A program made the position numbers and the translations under genes. Shown piece by piece: positions 23,640-34,778 of a stretch of 64,000 nucleotides of DNA; position 1 is the first letter of the stretch, and each line of letters begins with the position of its first letter. Where the stretch lies: contig JAUEDM010000005.1 in assembly GCA_033439685.1 (NCBI GenBank), positions 2,542,001-2,606,000 of the forward strand, given 5' to 3'. This stretch comes from Apodospora peruviana. Lineage: Eukaryota > Ascomycota > Sordariomycetes > Sordariales > Lasiosphaeriaceae. Below the pieces are notes generated by a model. That model saw nothing but the letters and a program-made list of their open reading frames with translations, did not search any database and had not been told where the DNA came from.

Positions 23640-24836
23640 TCATGTTTCTTGTTTTCTTTTCTTGTGGATTTGTCTCGTCTTTGGTTTGTGGTTGAACCCA
23701 CCATACTTTTGATTATGCAAATACCCCGCCACTATAATAGATTCTCCTCAGCGCAATAATAATTAATATACCACAGCGTAGTATCTTTTAGAATATGCAG
23801 TGGAGGTTGGTGTGATACGTGGCTGTTGTGTATCGATCGTGGGACCTTTGGAAGGATGTGGTACTGGTCGGCGGCCCCGACACTGTTGGCGCGTTGGGCG
23901 TCGAGACATCATCAGCCCACGGTTGTGCCCCGATCGCATGGGTCGAGTTTTAGCGAACAATTGAGCATTTATCGTATATTTGGAGGGATTTCTTTGACAT
24001 GATTCTACCTTGTCCTGCTTGCCCTCGTCGGCTTGACAAAATTAATCACAAAGAAGCTCGGGTCGCACACACAATGGAGTTTTCCGGATCCGACGGTCTG
24101 GCGGGATTCTGTCAAAGACAGGGGAGCAACGTCACGCGTGTAACCTCGATCAGGGGTACGGATACCCAAGTGTACATCGATGATGGAACTGTGGCTGCCC
24201 ATGAACCCCATGAACTGAGATCTTGAGCTTCCTGCTCTGAGATGAAGTTGTTGAGCAAGCGGATTGAGGTGTGCAACTAGTTGGCTTGGGGTTACAATGC
24301 AAGTTGCAAAAACAATATGAAACTTATTAAAATGCAATAGTATCGAATTGAACTTGTATTGTCTTCTCAATTCTTTCTGCAAAAGTGCTCCTATTTCTGT
24401 TCACGATACGGTCAAGGCTCTTATCGTTCCCGATCCGGCGATGGTGCCACCCTTCACCCCTGTTGGACGGGTGGGTCGATGCGTTCGATGACAGTTAGCG
24501 CCAAAGAAATCCAAACCAGCCAGCCCCAGAAAAAATAAACCTACAGCACCAACGCCCACGCGCTTGAACCCAAAAATTCCTGGAAGCTTCTTTCATCGCT
24601 CTCCCTCGCCTCCAACCGTTTTCCCGGTCAACAACAACCATCGCGACGAACGAATTATTATCATAACGCGAATTTGACCTCTTATAGCTTGTTGCGCAGC
24701 GCGTTTTTTCAGATATTTTCTTCGAATCCCCTCAGGGATCTTTGCTGCCAACCTCACTCAGCGCGCAACAAAGAAGATCGCATTTTTACCGAACACAATT
24801 CCCTTTTCCAACAACACAATCCTCACAGCCAACGAT
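23640..24836. other. Intergenic region and RCC1 promoter
   Basis: No gene supported. The last 250 bp are pyrimidine-rich and include the probable leader of RCC1. Confidence 0.55.
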
Positions 24837-26594
24837 ATGGCACCAACTACTTCGAGAACGAGAGGCGCGGCTGCCAAGGCGGTGGAGGAAAAGCCGGTTA
24901 CTGCACGCCGCGCGAAGGCTGCCCCGGTGAAGAAGGCCGCTGCGCCCGTGAAGAAAGTCGCCCCAGTGAAGAAGGCCACAGAAGATTCTGACAAGGAAAA
25001 TGCCGGCGCACCGGTTGCAAAGGCGAAGGGAGTGAAGCGCAAGCGGGTGACAAAGACGCCCGAGCCCGAGGCCGAAGTCGAGCAGGTCGAGGAAAGCGCG
25101 CAGGAAGAAGAAGAAGTTGACGAAGCCGAGGATGCGGACGCTGAGCAGACAGCTACAAAGACCGCCGGCACCAAGCGCGGCAGGACTAAGAAGTCAGCTG
25201 AGCCGCCAGCCAAGAAGCAGAAGAAGGAACCTGCTCCCAAAAAGCCGGCCGCTCCGAAGAAGGTGGCGGCGCCCCGCGTTGCGCGCGCCCAGAAAGAGAT
25301 CAACCAACCTCCTACTCAGGTCATGGATATCTTTGTCTTTGGCGAGGGAAGCTCCGGCGAGCTCGGACTTGGTGCCGTTAAGGTCGACGGCAAGAAGCCA
25401 ATCGACGTCAAGCGTCCTCGTATCAACCACAACCTCAATGGTGTCGTGCAGGTCGCCTGCGGTGGAATGCACGTCGCTGTGCTCACCAAGGAGAACAAAA
25501 TTCTCACATGGGGCGTCAACGACCAAGGTGCTCTCGGACGCGACACGACCTGGGAAGGCGGGCTTCGCGACGTCGACGAGGAGGGCTCCGACTCCGACGA
25601 TGATGACGATACGGGTCTCAACCCCCGCGAGTCGACTCCCGCGGAAATAGATACCTCTACTCTTCCTGATGGTATCACCTGGGTCCAGGTCGTCGCTAGT
25701 GATAGCGCTACTTTTGCCCTCACGACTACCGGTCAGATCTACGGCTGGGGCACGTTCCGCAGCAATGAGGGAATCCTCGGCTTTAACCGCACCGTTCTTA
25801 TCCAGAAGGCCCCGATTCTAGTTCCCGAGATCAACAAGATCGTCCAGCTGTCTGCCGGGTCCAACCACATCCTCGCTCTCGACGAGAAAAATAAGATCTA
25901 TGCCTGGGGCGCTGGCCAACAAGCCCAGCTTGCTCGTCGCCTCCTCGAGCGCGACGACTCGGCCGCCCTGTTCCCTACCGGAATCGGCGCGCTGCCCAAG
26001 CGCGCCAAGGCCGAGAAGCTCGCCTGCGGTTCCTACCATTGCTTTGTTCTGGACACCAAGGGACGCGTCATCGGCTGGGGTCTGAATAACTACGCTGAGC
26101 TGGGCGTGCGTGCCGAGGCCGGCTCCGACGGCGGGTACATCATGAAACCGCAGATGATCGAGTCGCTTGCCGACTATGAGATCACCAGCATCGCTGGCGG
26201 AGAGCACCACTCAGTTGCGTGCACCGAGGACGGCAAGCTGCTGACGTGGGGCCGCATCGATGGCCACCAAGTCGGCCAGCCTAAGGAGACTTTTAACGAA
26301 GACAACACCATTTACGATGACCGCAGCAACCCGCGGATTCTGGTGGAGCCGACCGTGGTCGCCGGTCTCGAGGATGTTGTTCAGGTGGCCGCCGGCACGG
26401 ACAACAGCTTCGCAATCACCAGCGAGGGTAAAGTGTACTCGTGGGGCTTCTCGGCCAACTACCAGACCGGCCAGGGGAAGACGGACGACATCGAGACGCC
26501 GATACTAATTGATAACTCGGCCATTCGCGGTCGCAAGATCATCTTTGCAGGCGCCGGTGGGCAGTACTCTGTCCTTGGTGCGCTTCCTGCTTAG
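24837..26594 (+). CDS. RCC1-type guanine nucleotide exchange factor for Ran
   Basis: Intronless, 585 aa. The first 155 residues are a disordered basic/acidic extension with histone-H1-like repeats (AAPVKKAAAPVKKVAPVKKA) and probable nuclear localisation clusters (GVKRKRVTK, PPAKKQKKEP). From about residue 160 the seven-bladed RCC1 propeller follows; its repeat signatures are visible as FGEGSSGELGLG, TWGVNDQGALGRD, GWGTFRSNEGILGF, AWGAGQQAQLARR, GWGLNNYAELGV, TWGRIDGHQVGQP and SWGFSANYQTGQG. An acidic insertion (EEGSDSDDDDD) lies in an early blade. By homology with yeast Srm1/Prp20 and fission yeast Pim1 it binds chromatin through histones and loads Ran with GTP, which sets up nuclear transport and spindle assembly. 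Its length and architecture are normal for fungi. Confidence 0.95.
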   Translation: MAPTTSRTRGAAAKAVEEKPVTARRAKAAPVKKAAAPVKKVAPVKKATEDSDKENAGAPVAKAKGVKRKRVTKTPEPEAEVEQVEESAQEEEEVDEAEDADAEQTATKTAGTKRGRTKKSAEPPAKKQKKEPAPKKPAAPKKVAAPRVARAQKEINQPPTQVMDIFVFGEGSSGELGLGAVKVDGKKPIDVKRPRINHNLNGVVQVACGGMHVAVLTKENKILTWGVNDQGALGRDTTWEGGLRDVDEEGSDSDDDDDTGLNPRESTPAEIDTSTLPDGITWVQVVASDSATFALTTTGQIYGWGTFRSNEGILGFNRTVLIQKAPILVPEINKIVQLSAGSNHILALDEKNKIYAWGAGQQAQLARRLLERDDSAALFPTGIGALPKRAKAEKLACGSYHCFVLDTKGRVIGWGLNNYAELGVRAEAGSDGGYIMKPQMIESLADYEITSIAGGEHHSVACTEDGKLLTWGRIDGHQVGQPKETFNEDNTIYDDRSNPRILVEPTVVAGLEDVVQVAAGTDNSFAITSEGKVYSWGFSANYQTGQGKTDDIETPILIDNSAIRGRKIIFAGAGGQYSVLGALPA

Positions 26595-27935
26595 GTAGAA
26601 GGGCTCTATGGTGATGTTATTATGGGGTGAAAGAGAGGATCGGTCGCTGTGCGTGAAGTGAAAGGTATACGGTTTGAATTCGAGCTGGCTGTTGATGGCT
26701 TGTTAGAAACCGGCTTTCTGGGTGTCTGTCGGCGGGATAGAGATCTCGACTTGATGTCTTTCCTACCTCGTCGTGTCTTCGCCATGGTTGAGCGGAGGAT
26801 ACACCAGAGAGCGACACTCGGAAAAGGGAAGAAAGGGTGTGTTCGGCGGTGGCGGATGACTCGGAGCATGATTGATGGAATTTGAGTAATGCTTGCTTGC
26901 GTGGGTAGCGAGAGCGGGGAGGTTGTGGACGGAAGGCGATTTTTCTTGCTCGCTGTCTTTCTGTCTGTTGTACTACTGGGTGCATAACGATGGGAGTTTT
27001 TGGTCTTTTTTTCCCAGCCCCTTTTGGGTGGGTTGATTTGCATAAGGTATGGGAGGGATCTTTTGTACGAGGCTGTTTTTTTTCGGTCTTTTACTGTTCA
27101 AGTTGCTTTTTGCTCTCTTGGATTGAGCGTAACCGTACCTACTCACCTAGGTATACAAAAGGAGGAGAGGCGGCGGGTTCAAAGAAGACAGATGATCGAT
27201 ATAGAAATGAGCGGGTGTTCGCCTTTTTTTTAAGCTACGTCGTTTTAGTTTCGTCCTTCCTCCTGTCTCCTCCATCAAAAATGTTTGGCGTGGTCGAGCG
27301 AAGCTGGTTGTGTAAACCGATATCTTCTCGAATCTTAAGTTTTGTTATTGTTTATATAATATTCCGTATATAGCTTTACTTAGTTACCTAGATGCATTAG
27401 ATCTTCCTGGCTCTTGATACCTTGATGAAGGAAAGGCTCTCTTACCCCACTAGAAAAAGTTATCGCCATTATTCAAAGTCCAATATGATATTGTAGATGT
27501 TTATTAGATGGTTGACTAGGATGCATCTAGAGTCTAGGACAACCAACCCGGTCTTTTCCTTCCATCCTTTTCTCGTCTCTCCCAATGCAAATATATGTAG
27601 GTTATGTACAAGACCCGGCAACAATAATAAACAGGTCTTTCTGCCGGGATACCTCCAACCGCGCCTCCCCCCAAAACAATAAACGCCTGGCCTGCCGAAG
27701 TTCGAGTGAAGATGTTGTGTTACATGCGGATTTTAGCGCAATATTTGTGTGTGATGTGTGTTTTAAAGGCCGAGAATCGAAGCGAAACCGCTATCGTTTG
27801 TTGACGGATGACGTGTGCTGTGGGCAGACACGCTGGACCGTACAGCTAGCCCTGATAGATGGACTTTGCGCCGCTCAACCACTCGTCATACGTCTCGACC
27901 TTCTGCTTCCCTAACTAGCAACCCAACCAACACAA
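26595..27935. other. Intergenic region between RCC1 and PAM16 (convergent 3' ends)
   Basis: Two genes converge here, and 1.3 kb without a supported coding region separates them. The middle part (27280-27500) is AT-rich, as expected for terminators. Confidence 0.55.
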
Positions 27936-28428
27936 TCACCTGTCCTTATAAAGTTTCGGGTTAAAACCCCCCTTGATCTCGGCTTCCTGCTCCACCTTCT
28001 CCGCCATCGGCCTAATTTCTGCCTCAATCCGCTCGCGCGCGCGCAGGATCTTGCTTTGCAGGTAGAAGGAACCGCCCTTGCTTGGTTCGTTGGCATCAAA
28101 TAGTCTCTTGAACCGCTCCATGACCTCCTCCGTGTTGGCCTGCCCACCCTGCGGCGGCTTCACGTTCAAGATCTTGCAGGCCTCGTCGAGGGTCATGCCG
28201 GTGCTGAGGTTCGCCCGCCCGCTCGCTGTGGGGTTGCCCATCTTGGCCTGGGCGCGTTGGTACTGGCTGGAGGCGGAAGCCTGCTTGTAGGCTTCAGCAA
28301 AGGCGCGCCCGAGCACGCGCGTGCCGACAAGGATTACTTGGGTGACGACTCGATACGCCTAGAGACAGATTGTTAAGTATTTACTCGGGGGATGTGCGGG
28401 ATGATGGCAGATGAGTGAAGGTTACCAT
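27936..28428 (-). CDS. PAM16: PAM16/TIM16, presequence translocase-associated motor subunit
   Basis: Exon 1 is only the start codon (28428-28426); a 67-nt intron (28425-28359, GTAACC..TCTCTAG) follows, and exon 2 (28358-27936) supplies the rest, giving 141 aa. The N-terminus MAYRVVTQVILVGTRVLGRA is the hydrophobic, membrane-associated part typical of the family. The J-like domain begins near MTLDEACKILNVKPP and the position of the HPD motif of true J-proteins is occupied by DANEPSKGG, as in Pam16, so it cannot stimulate Hsp70 ATPase. RFKRLF and SFYLQSKILRARERIEAE are further family signatures. Pam16 pairs with Pam18 and restrains its stimulation of mtHsp70 at the TIM23 channel on the matrix side. 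It is divergent from YIP1, with 688 bp between the two start codons. Confidence 0.95.
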
Positions 28429-29116
28429 TGTCGCGGTGTGTGCAAAAACCTTGCGCCGCCCTAGCTTTCCTGATGATTTATTCCTCGTCAAGCAGCGAAG
28501 CTCGTCGGTCGGTCGGCGTTTTGCGCGGATAGTATTTTTGTTGTCGTCCTTGTCGTCGGGCTGGCTGTCCGTTCTGCTGCCGGATCGGAAGGGCAAAAAA
28601 ACTGAGCCGGGGGCGTCTGGTGTGGATTGCAGATTGGCGCATGATGGCACTGGGACGCGCCGATAACCGGAATTTCTTCGGCTTCGGAGCTACCGGGATG
28701 GTGGGCCAATGACACGACGCAACTGCCTCAGGCCGCCAGTAGCCCGCCAGCTGTCAGCATCACCAACTTTGGCCGTACAGGGACCAACTTGGCCTTGGGG
28801 AGAGCTTCCTCGGTCGTGCTGAAAGAAGCAACATCGCAACTTCTTGACGTCAACCGCCATATCTGATATTCCTGACGGTCCCCCCAACCACAACCACTTT
28901 TTCCTGATAATAGGTCCACGAGTGAAACCCGAGTCATCCAGCCCAAAACAAACAAATAACCGACTGTCCTTTCCAATATTTCCCCACCACCTAGGCACCG
29001 AATTCAACACACCGCCGAAACTAGCAACAAAATCACAACCCCTGGAAAGCTGTACAAGACTTCCACGAACTGGTGTTAGAGAGGGGCGGAACACACGCAA
29101 ACACACACCCAACAAA
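28429..29116. other. Divergent promoter region of PAM16 and YIP1
   Basis: 688 bp between two outward-facing starts of housekeeping genes. The YIP1 side ends in a CA-rich leader before the ATG. No coding region seen. Confidence 0.6.
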
Positions 29117-30160
29117 ATGGCGAATTACTACGGCGTACCGCCGAACCAGCCTGCCTATGGCCCGCCCGGCGGCGGCGAAGCCAACCTCCAGTTTTATCCC
29201 ACCTCGTACGCGCAGCCGGTATCAGGCCACGCGACACCCTCACAAGCATCATACGGCTACGGCGGCCCGTCGTCTTCGAGCGGCTTTGGCGGTTCAGGTG
29301 GCTTCGGGTCGCCCTTCACTTCCGGGCCCGGCGGGGGAGTGTCGGGACGCATGGGCGAGGCCGGCGGTCTGCGGACGGGATTGCTAGCAGCTCTTTCGGC
29401 CGAAGGCTACGACGGCGAGCCGCCTTTGCTCGAAGAGCTGGGCGTAAATTTCGGCCACGTCAGAGCAAAGGTACAGTCCCTCCCCCCTTTCGCTACAAAC
29501 CACAAACATAACATTATATCTAACTAACAGGGAAAACAGACTCTAGCAGTCCTCAACCCTTTTGGTCGGATCGACCAGCACCTAATGGACGACAGCGACA
29601 TCGCCGGCCCGATTCTGTTTTGTGTCCTCTACGGCACATCTCTGTTACTGTCCGGCCGCGTCCACTTTGGTTTTATATATGGTCTCGCGCTCGTCGGTTC
29701 CGTCGTGCTCCACCTCGTTCTCTCATTAATGGCACCCTCCGATTCTCCTATGTCATCGGCGGCGGCCCCATACGCGTCCGCCTACCCCGGCCAGCCTGCC
29801 ACCGGGCCCGACCCGTCATCTGGGTCAGGCGGTGCACCTCCATTGTCATCCACATTAACCTTTGCGCGCTCGACCAGCGTGCTGGGGTACTGCCTTCTCC
29901 CGCTCGTGGTAACCAGTTTCGTCGGCATCGTGATGCCCATGAACACTCCTCTCGGAATCCTTCTTACGTTCGCCGCGATATGCTGGTGTACGTGGAGCGC
30001 GAGCGGTATCTTTATGGTGTACGGCAAGATGACCCAGATGCGGCTGCTGATAGCGTACCCGCTGGCGCTGTTTTATGTGGCTTTTGGCATCATGGGGGTC
30101 TTCAGTTCTCGGGGTAGTAGCAGCAGCGGAGGGGTTGCTGCTTCTGGTGGGTTGTCTTGA
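29117..30160 (+). CDS. YIP1: YIP1-family Golgi/ER membrane protein
   Basis: Exons 29117-29470 and 29540-30160, separated by a 69-nt intron (GTACAG..AAACAG); 324 aa. The first 85 residues are a Gly/Ser/Tyr/Pro-rich cytosolic region. The family signature follows across the splice junction: ELGVNFGHVRAK then TLAVLNPFGRIDQHLMDDSD. Five hydrophobic segments are visible, beginning at AGPILFCVLYG, FGFIYGLALVG, LGYCLLPLVVT, GILLTFAAICW and LLIAYPLALFY. A Pro/Gly/Ser loop between the second and third is longer than in yeast Yip1. Yip1 interacts with Ypt/Rab GTPases and Yif1 and is needed for ER-to-Golgi COPII vesicle traffic. A second acceptor AG nine bases upstream (29529-29530) is in frame and would add Gly-Lys-Gln, but it lies too close to the TAACTAAC branch site to be favoured. 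Confidence 0.95.
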
Positions 30161-30830
30161 GATTTTTAGTTGTCTATCGTTTTATGGTCGGTTATTTTAT
30201 TTGTTCTGGTTGGTTTGGTCTGGGTGGTGGTGGTGGGTGGTAAAAAGCGGTTTTGGGGGCGGTACAGGGGAGAGGAATGGAGGGAGTGATGGAGGGTCTT
30301 CTATTGCTATGTTACTACCTCTTTTACAGACTTCAGGTGGCAAAAGATGATAGTGGTTTGAATGGACGAGCAGCTGGAGGATGAGCAATGGAAATGTTCG
30401 ATTATCACAGCATAATGAGGCAAGTCGAGATAGCATCATCCTTAGCGGCAGGAATGTGTACCTTGATTTGCACAAAGCAGTCCTGCTCAGAGACAAAACG
30501 CGAGTAATAATTAAAGTGCTCCAAGACAGAACCGACACCGACACCGACGGGAGAGCGGCACTGGTTGGCTAGCATATAGAGACGGGCAAGGAAGCGTGTC
30601 TGTTGGACCCAATACAAATCGGTCTGTTAGATAGCCGCGGACGACGGTAAGTCCGCCCACCGGCTCAGCCATACGCACTTGGCGTGTCTGGACGTGCTAT
30701 ACTAGGTCTCATGTACATTAATGTCCGCCGTTGGAGGTTGTGACTTGGGCAATAAAGCAGAGCAAAAACTTGTATTCGTCTGGTGTAAAGATGATGGCTA
30801 GAGGAAAAACTTTTGGCTCTCGAAGAGAGC
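30161..30830. other. Intergenic region after YIP1
   Basis: 670 bp of probable terminator sequence between two convergent loci. It includes a G/T-rich stretch at 30200-30260. No gene supported. Confidence 0.5.
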
Positions 30831-32392
30831 TTAAATGCGCCACTGTTGCCAGGCTAACAAAATCTCCTCCGTGATACCTGCTTCTTTCATCTCTTCCCGA
30901 TGCTCCATAAACTCAGCGACGCTTTGGAGGTGGGTGGAATCCAAAGAGTTGTTCAAGCTCGCGAATTTTCCTATCGTGGCTGATAAAATCGTCGCCCCAT
31001 GGTGTTTTCTGTGTCACCGCTTCCGTGACTTTGGCGTATCGCATGGCCTCATCTGATCCGTAGTCCTTGAGCAACCACTTTCCACTATTTCGTATCTTGT
31101 CGAGGTACGACATCGTGAAACCATTGGACGTGAGCTTGCGGTTTTTGCATAGCAGGAGCAGCAACGCCGCAAATAATACTTCGAAGTTACGGAAGCATGA
31201 TTTGGCAATATTTAACGCTTGTTGCTGTCGACTTCGGTTGTCGGGTGCTCAATGGTCCAATCTGACCAGAGGGTGATCGCCTGCTCTGTCAATGAGCTGG
31301 GGAAAGTGAGAGCTTGAGCTGCAAATTCGGGGTAGAGTCCAAGAGTCCGGCTTGGATGAGTTGACCAAGAGAGAACACGCAAGAAGACTTGCGCCGCGCA
31401 CGGTTAAGGACTTTGCCCTGTGAGAGATACTCGCTGTGGTCGTGAAGCGTTGGTTGGAGACGAAAATCAAACAAGTTCAGTACCGGCAAGCGTTTCCCGG
31501 TCTCGTCTCGGAGTACGAGATTGGAAGCGGTCTAATGAAAAGTTCGGGGCAGCTTCCTGTCCCGCGCGAACTGCCCGCGACGAAACGTTGTCGTGTCGAC
31601 CGCGACGATTTTGACTTCATCTTGGGTGTACCCCTCGTGGTCGCGGCTCCAGAGAGCAGCCTGGATCACGGACGGCAGGGAGCTGCTCCAAGACATCAAA
31701 TTGTCGGGGTAGTCGTTGACTCCTGATGAGGATGTGGGCCACTGCTGTGCCAGATACCTGTAGAGCATCTCGGTTGCCTTCTCTGGTTTCCACTTTGACC
31801 ACTTAAAGATATCGAATTTGCTGTACTTCGATAGGTGCTCCGAGATACTCATCGGAGAAGCGACCATGTCGTCGTCGGTCTGCCCGGAACATGACGGATC
31901 AAACATCCTGAACAGAAATCGTGGAACATCGTCGGAATTCCATTCAGGAAGACCGATTGTTGGGGGATAAGACAGTGTCGGTCCGTCGGGAAGCTGACTG
32001 AGTGCATAGACCCAGAAGCCGATCCACATTTTTCTTCACTTCTTGTCGGCCGATTTGTTGGGCTCGGGGTGCCCGGGCTGTCGGACACAGATTTCCTCCG
32101 GGGTGATGAAGTATCTGTCGAGACACAGGACCCCAGAACGAGAGGAGCTGTAACAACGCTCCAGCACCGTCAGCCGAACCTTGTTGGTATCGTTGGAACC
32201 GACCGTTTGACGGACAGACCATGCGAGGTCTGTCAGTTCGACATCAAAAAAGGCCAGTAGCCTTAGCACCTCCGTCGCTCGGGGCGGGCACTGAGCAAGC
32301 GCTCCTTCGGCTAGCGAAATAATATAGTCAATTTTGTCATGACTCCAAGCCATGCCGTTCTTACTGCTAAACCATATCACAAGTGGTGGCAC
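30831..32392 (-). pseudogene. Degenerate DUF7587-family gene
   Basis: A continuous homology can be followed from about 32392 to the stop at 30831, but the frame is interrupted. It runs in one frame from 32392 to about 31300 with in-frame TGA at 32036-32038 and TAG at 31532-31534. Signatures of the DUF7587 domain are VPRFLFRMFDPSCSG, DNLMSWSSSLPSVIQAALW, VDTTTFRRGQFARD and, further on, HSEYLSQGKV and LGQLIQAGLLDS. Around 31339 the frame jumps by one base so that YPEFAAQALTF follows, near 31230 it changes again (ALNIAKSCFRNFEVLFAALL), and near 30950 a third time (STHLQSVAEFMEHREEM) before the final stop. Members occur in fungal accessory regions and are of unknown function. With two stops and at least three shifts this copy is most likely dead; some breaks could be unrecognised introns. 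Confidence 0.65.
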
Positions 32393-33607
32393 ACTAAATC
32401 ATCACCAAGCCCCTATCGTCATGACTCTCGGACTCCGAAGCATTCGGCTCTTGTTGTTAGCTTTATCATAAATGGTGACACAACAGTGGTTTTGGAGGAC
32501 CAGCGAACCATAGTCTGTGTGCATCTACATGTGTCAGTACTGGACCGGTGTCTAAAACGGATCCATTTCTACCAGAAAATAAAATAAAATAAAAAAAAAC
32601 CAAACAAAAGGTTTAGACAAGTGGCGCGAAATCCGCCTTCTACGATATCAGTAGATATGTAAACACGCGTATGACCAAGGCCACAAGACTTGACTCCGTC
32701 GTTCGAGCCCCGAGGTTAGGAGCTTCCCTCGAACGACGCGAACTCTTATGTCATGACGTAAATCCGTAATTAACACTGTGTTTATTCGGGACGACTGGTA
32801 ATGAGGTGCCATTCATGATTCAAGTTCCCACGAGGCATTAAGGGGCCGGCACTTGAAAGGTACCACCCATTCGTGCAGCCTTGAGCCGCTGGTATCAACC
32901 GGAGAATAATCAGAAAAGAATAAGAAAAAGAAAAATGCCGTTTGGAAAAAAAGATAAGCGTTCAAACAATGGTGAGCCGGCTCGGGTCTAAGTGAGTCAG
33001 TCGCATCCGGAGAGCAACAACACATAGCTGGGGTACTTTATATGAAACAACCAAGATGCTCGGATGCAGTACAGCAGGTTTGGTTCCTCGAGTCCGATGT
33101 GGTTGCACGAATGGTCGTGAGTCGTCTGAAAAAAGAAGCGAAAGGCGGCTGGCTATGTGCTATGCCGCACCAAGGGATCATGTTGCCGATCGAACAGGTA
33201 GGTAGGCGGCGTTCTTTCTTTGCCAAGTGATAGTTGACTTCTTCAGCCACGCACATTCAGGTTGCACATACTGGCCTTCCACTACGGTACGAACGAGGCG
33301 GAGCCAGAGAGGGATTAAGGTAAGGCGCTTCTGTTACACAGTCAACTCGCTTGCCAACATCACCACCACAGTTTTCAAAGTCCGAGGTCCTCGTCTTGGC
33401 AGCCCTTCTTCCCTGGAGTCCTGGACTTCGCCTCGGCGGCAGCCAGCCGAACAGACGGACAGACACGAGATCATCAGTACTTATAATGTTCCCATTACGA
33501 CCTTTCCTTCTGTTTGAAATTCTTTTGGTCGGGATCCCTCTTTCTATCTGATTTGTTCAACTTGGATATCTGAACACCTTTCCTCCATTTGACATATATC
33601 TCCAAAC
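32393..33607. other. Intergenic region with a perfect hairpin
   Basis: No gene supported. The region is AT-rich around 32560-32600 and contains an 11-bp perfect inverted repeat with a 20-nt loop at 32697-32738. Confidence 0.5.
32697..32738. repeat. Inverted repeat, 11-bp arms, 20-nt loop
   Basis: The left arm CGTCGTTCGAG (32697-32707) is the exact reverse complement of the right arm CTCGAACGACG (32728-32738). The left arm and start of the loop, CGTTCGAGCCC, resemble a Pol III B box. Confidence 0.8.
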
Positions 33608-34778
33608 ATGGCCTACTACCCACATAACAGCCTCGGGCTCACCGTCGGCTGTCTCATGCTCTCCGCCATCCTTAATCGCCCCGCTCCTCTTCCTCTGGAT
33701 CAAGAGCCTGCGTTCGATGCGCCGCATGAACGATCCCGCTCGAGTAGCCGTCAACTGGATCAAGGGTCTATTAATTTCCTCTCTGGCTTTTGTACGTGGA
33801 ATCGAACTTTCATTTATAATCTCGTTTGAATAGGTAATGTGTACTCGGGTATTAACAAGTCCCTCAAAACAGAACGCTCATAGTAGCCACCATCTGGGCC
33901 GGTGTGACCCTCCAGTTTCTCCTCAAGGGCGGCTACTTTACAAGCAACACGGACAACATATCGACCTACGCCCAAGCTATCTGGAACATCGGCATCATCT
34001 CCATCTTTCTGTTAAAAATCACCCAGATCGCCCTCTTCGTCACCACTTTCGAGCTCGGCTTGGGCTTCCTCACGTGCATGAATTCCACCGCACCAAAGAA
34101 CCGGACGAAAGTGCGGACCGCAGCTTTGGCCTGGGCGTTCGTGCTCTTTGTACACTGCATCTTTTGGTTCGGATCCACCGTGTCGGTGGTCGCCGGGGAG
34201 ATGCGTCTAGCCAAAGTTCCCTCGGGTAAATGGCGCAGTAATGAGAAGGCACGGTATGCCAGTCTACAAGAGGAGGAGTATCCCCTAGTTGGCCTGCAGC
34301 TCGCGATCGAAGTTTTCCTTCTCGTTTCCGCCTTGACGATGATCGCTTTTTCTGTGGCTGTCGTGGTTAAAGCAAAGAAGGCGCATCGTGTGTTGTTTAA
34401 CGTAAGTCCTTTTTCGTTCAGGACAAAATAATATCGGAAGTACTAATCAAGGGGAAACAGTCTGCAATCCTCTTCCTCGTCGCTAATGCCATCAACTTCA
34501 TGCCGGTGCTCTACGACCTCATAACATACGTCCTCTTTGGGATGCGCGAGGACGCAGAGCGTATGTCCCTGGCTGTCAATCTTGTCGTTCGGCCGTTCTT
34601 CGAATACGTGCCCACGTCTGTCGCCCTTACTTTGGTTTATATTATTGGAAGTCGAGGGCGTAGCAATGGGCTGTGGTCAACAAAATGGTTTGAGCAAAAG
34701 AGTTATGGTGCTGCTGCCGCTTCTTCACGAGGAAGTGACGACGAAGACGTTGAGTCCGTTGAGCCTGGGCCGTTATAG
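33608..34778 (+). CDS. Multi-pass membrane protein of unknown function, three exons
   Basis: Best model: exons 33608-33791, 33884-34401 and 34461-34778, 339 aa; both introns have strong donors (GTACGT, GTAAGT) and the second has the branch site TACTAATC. From exon 2 on the protein is clearly membranous: ATIWAGVTLQFLLKGG, IWNIGIISIFLLKITQIALFV, AALAWAFVLFVHCIFWFG, LVGLQLAIEVFLLVSALTMIAF, ILFLVANAINFMPVLYDLI and PTSVALTLVYIIGS, ending in a short acidic cytosolic tail. The architecture resembles fungal 7TM-like proteins, but I do not recognise the family. Exon 1 is doubtful: in the annotated frame its second half is hydrophilic, whereas the next frame (33672-33790) reads IAPLLFLWIKSLRSMRRMND and NWIKGLLISSLAF, a better membrane pattern. 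A one-base shift near 33671 or a different first exon is possible. Confidence 0.65.

Noticed and set aside
27846..27911. Protein-like stretch KVETYDEWLSGAKSIYQG downstream of PAM16 in the same frame
   Set aside because: Two stops precede it, no splice pair with the right phase joins it, and PAM16 in related fungi normally ends at KDR.
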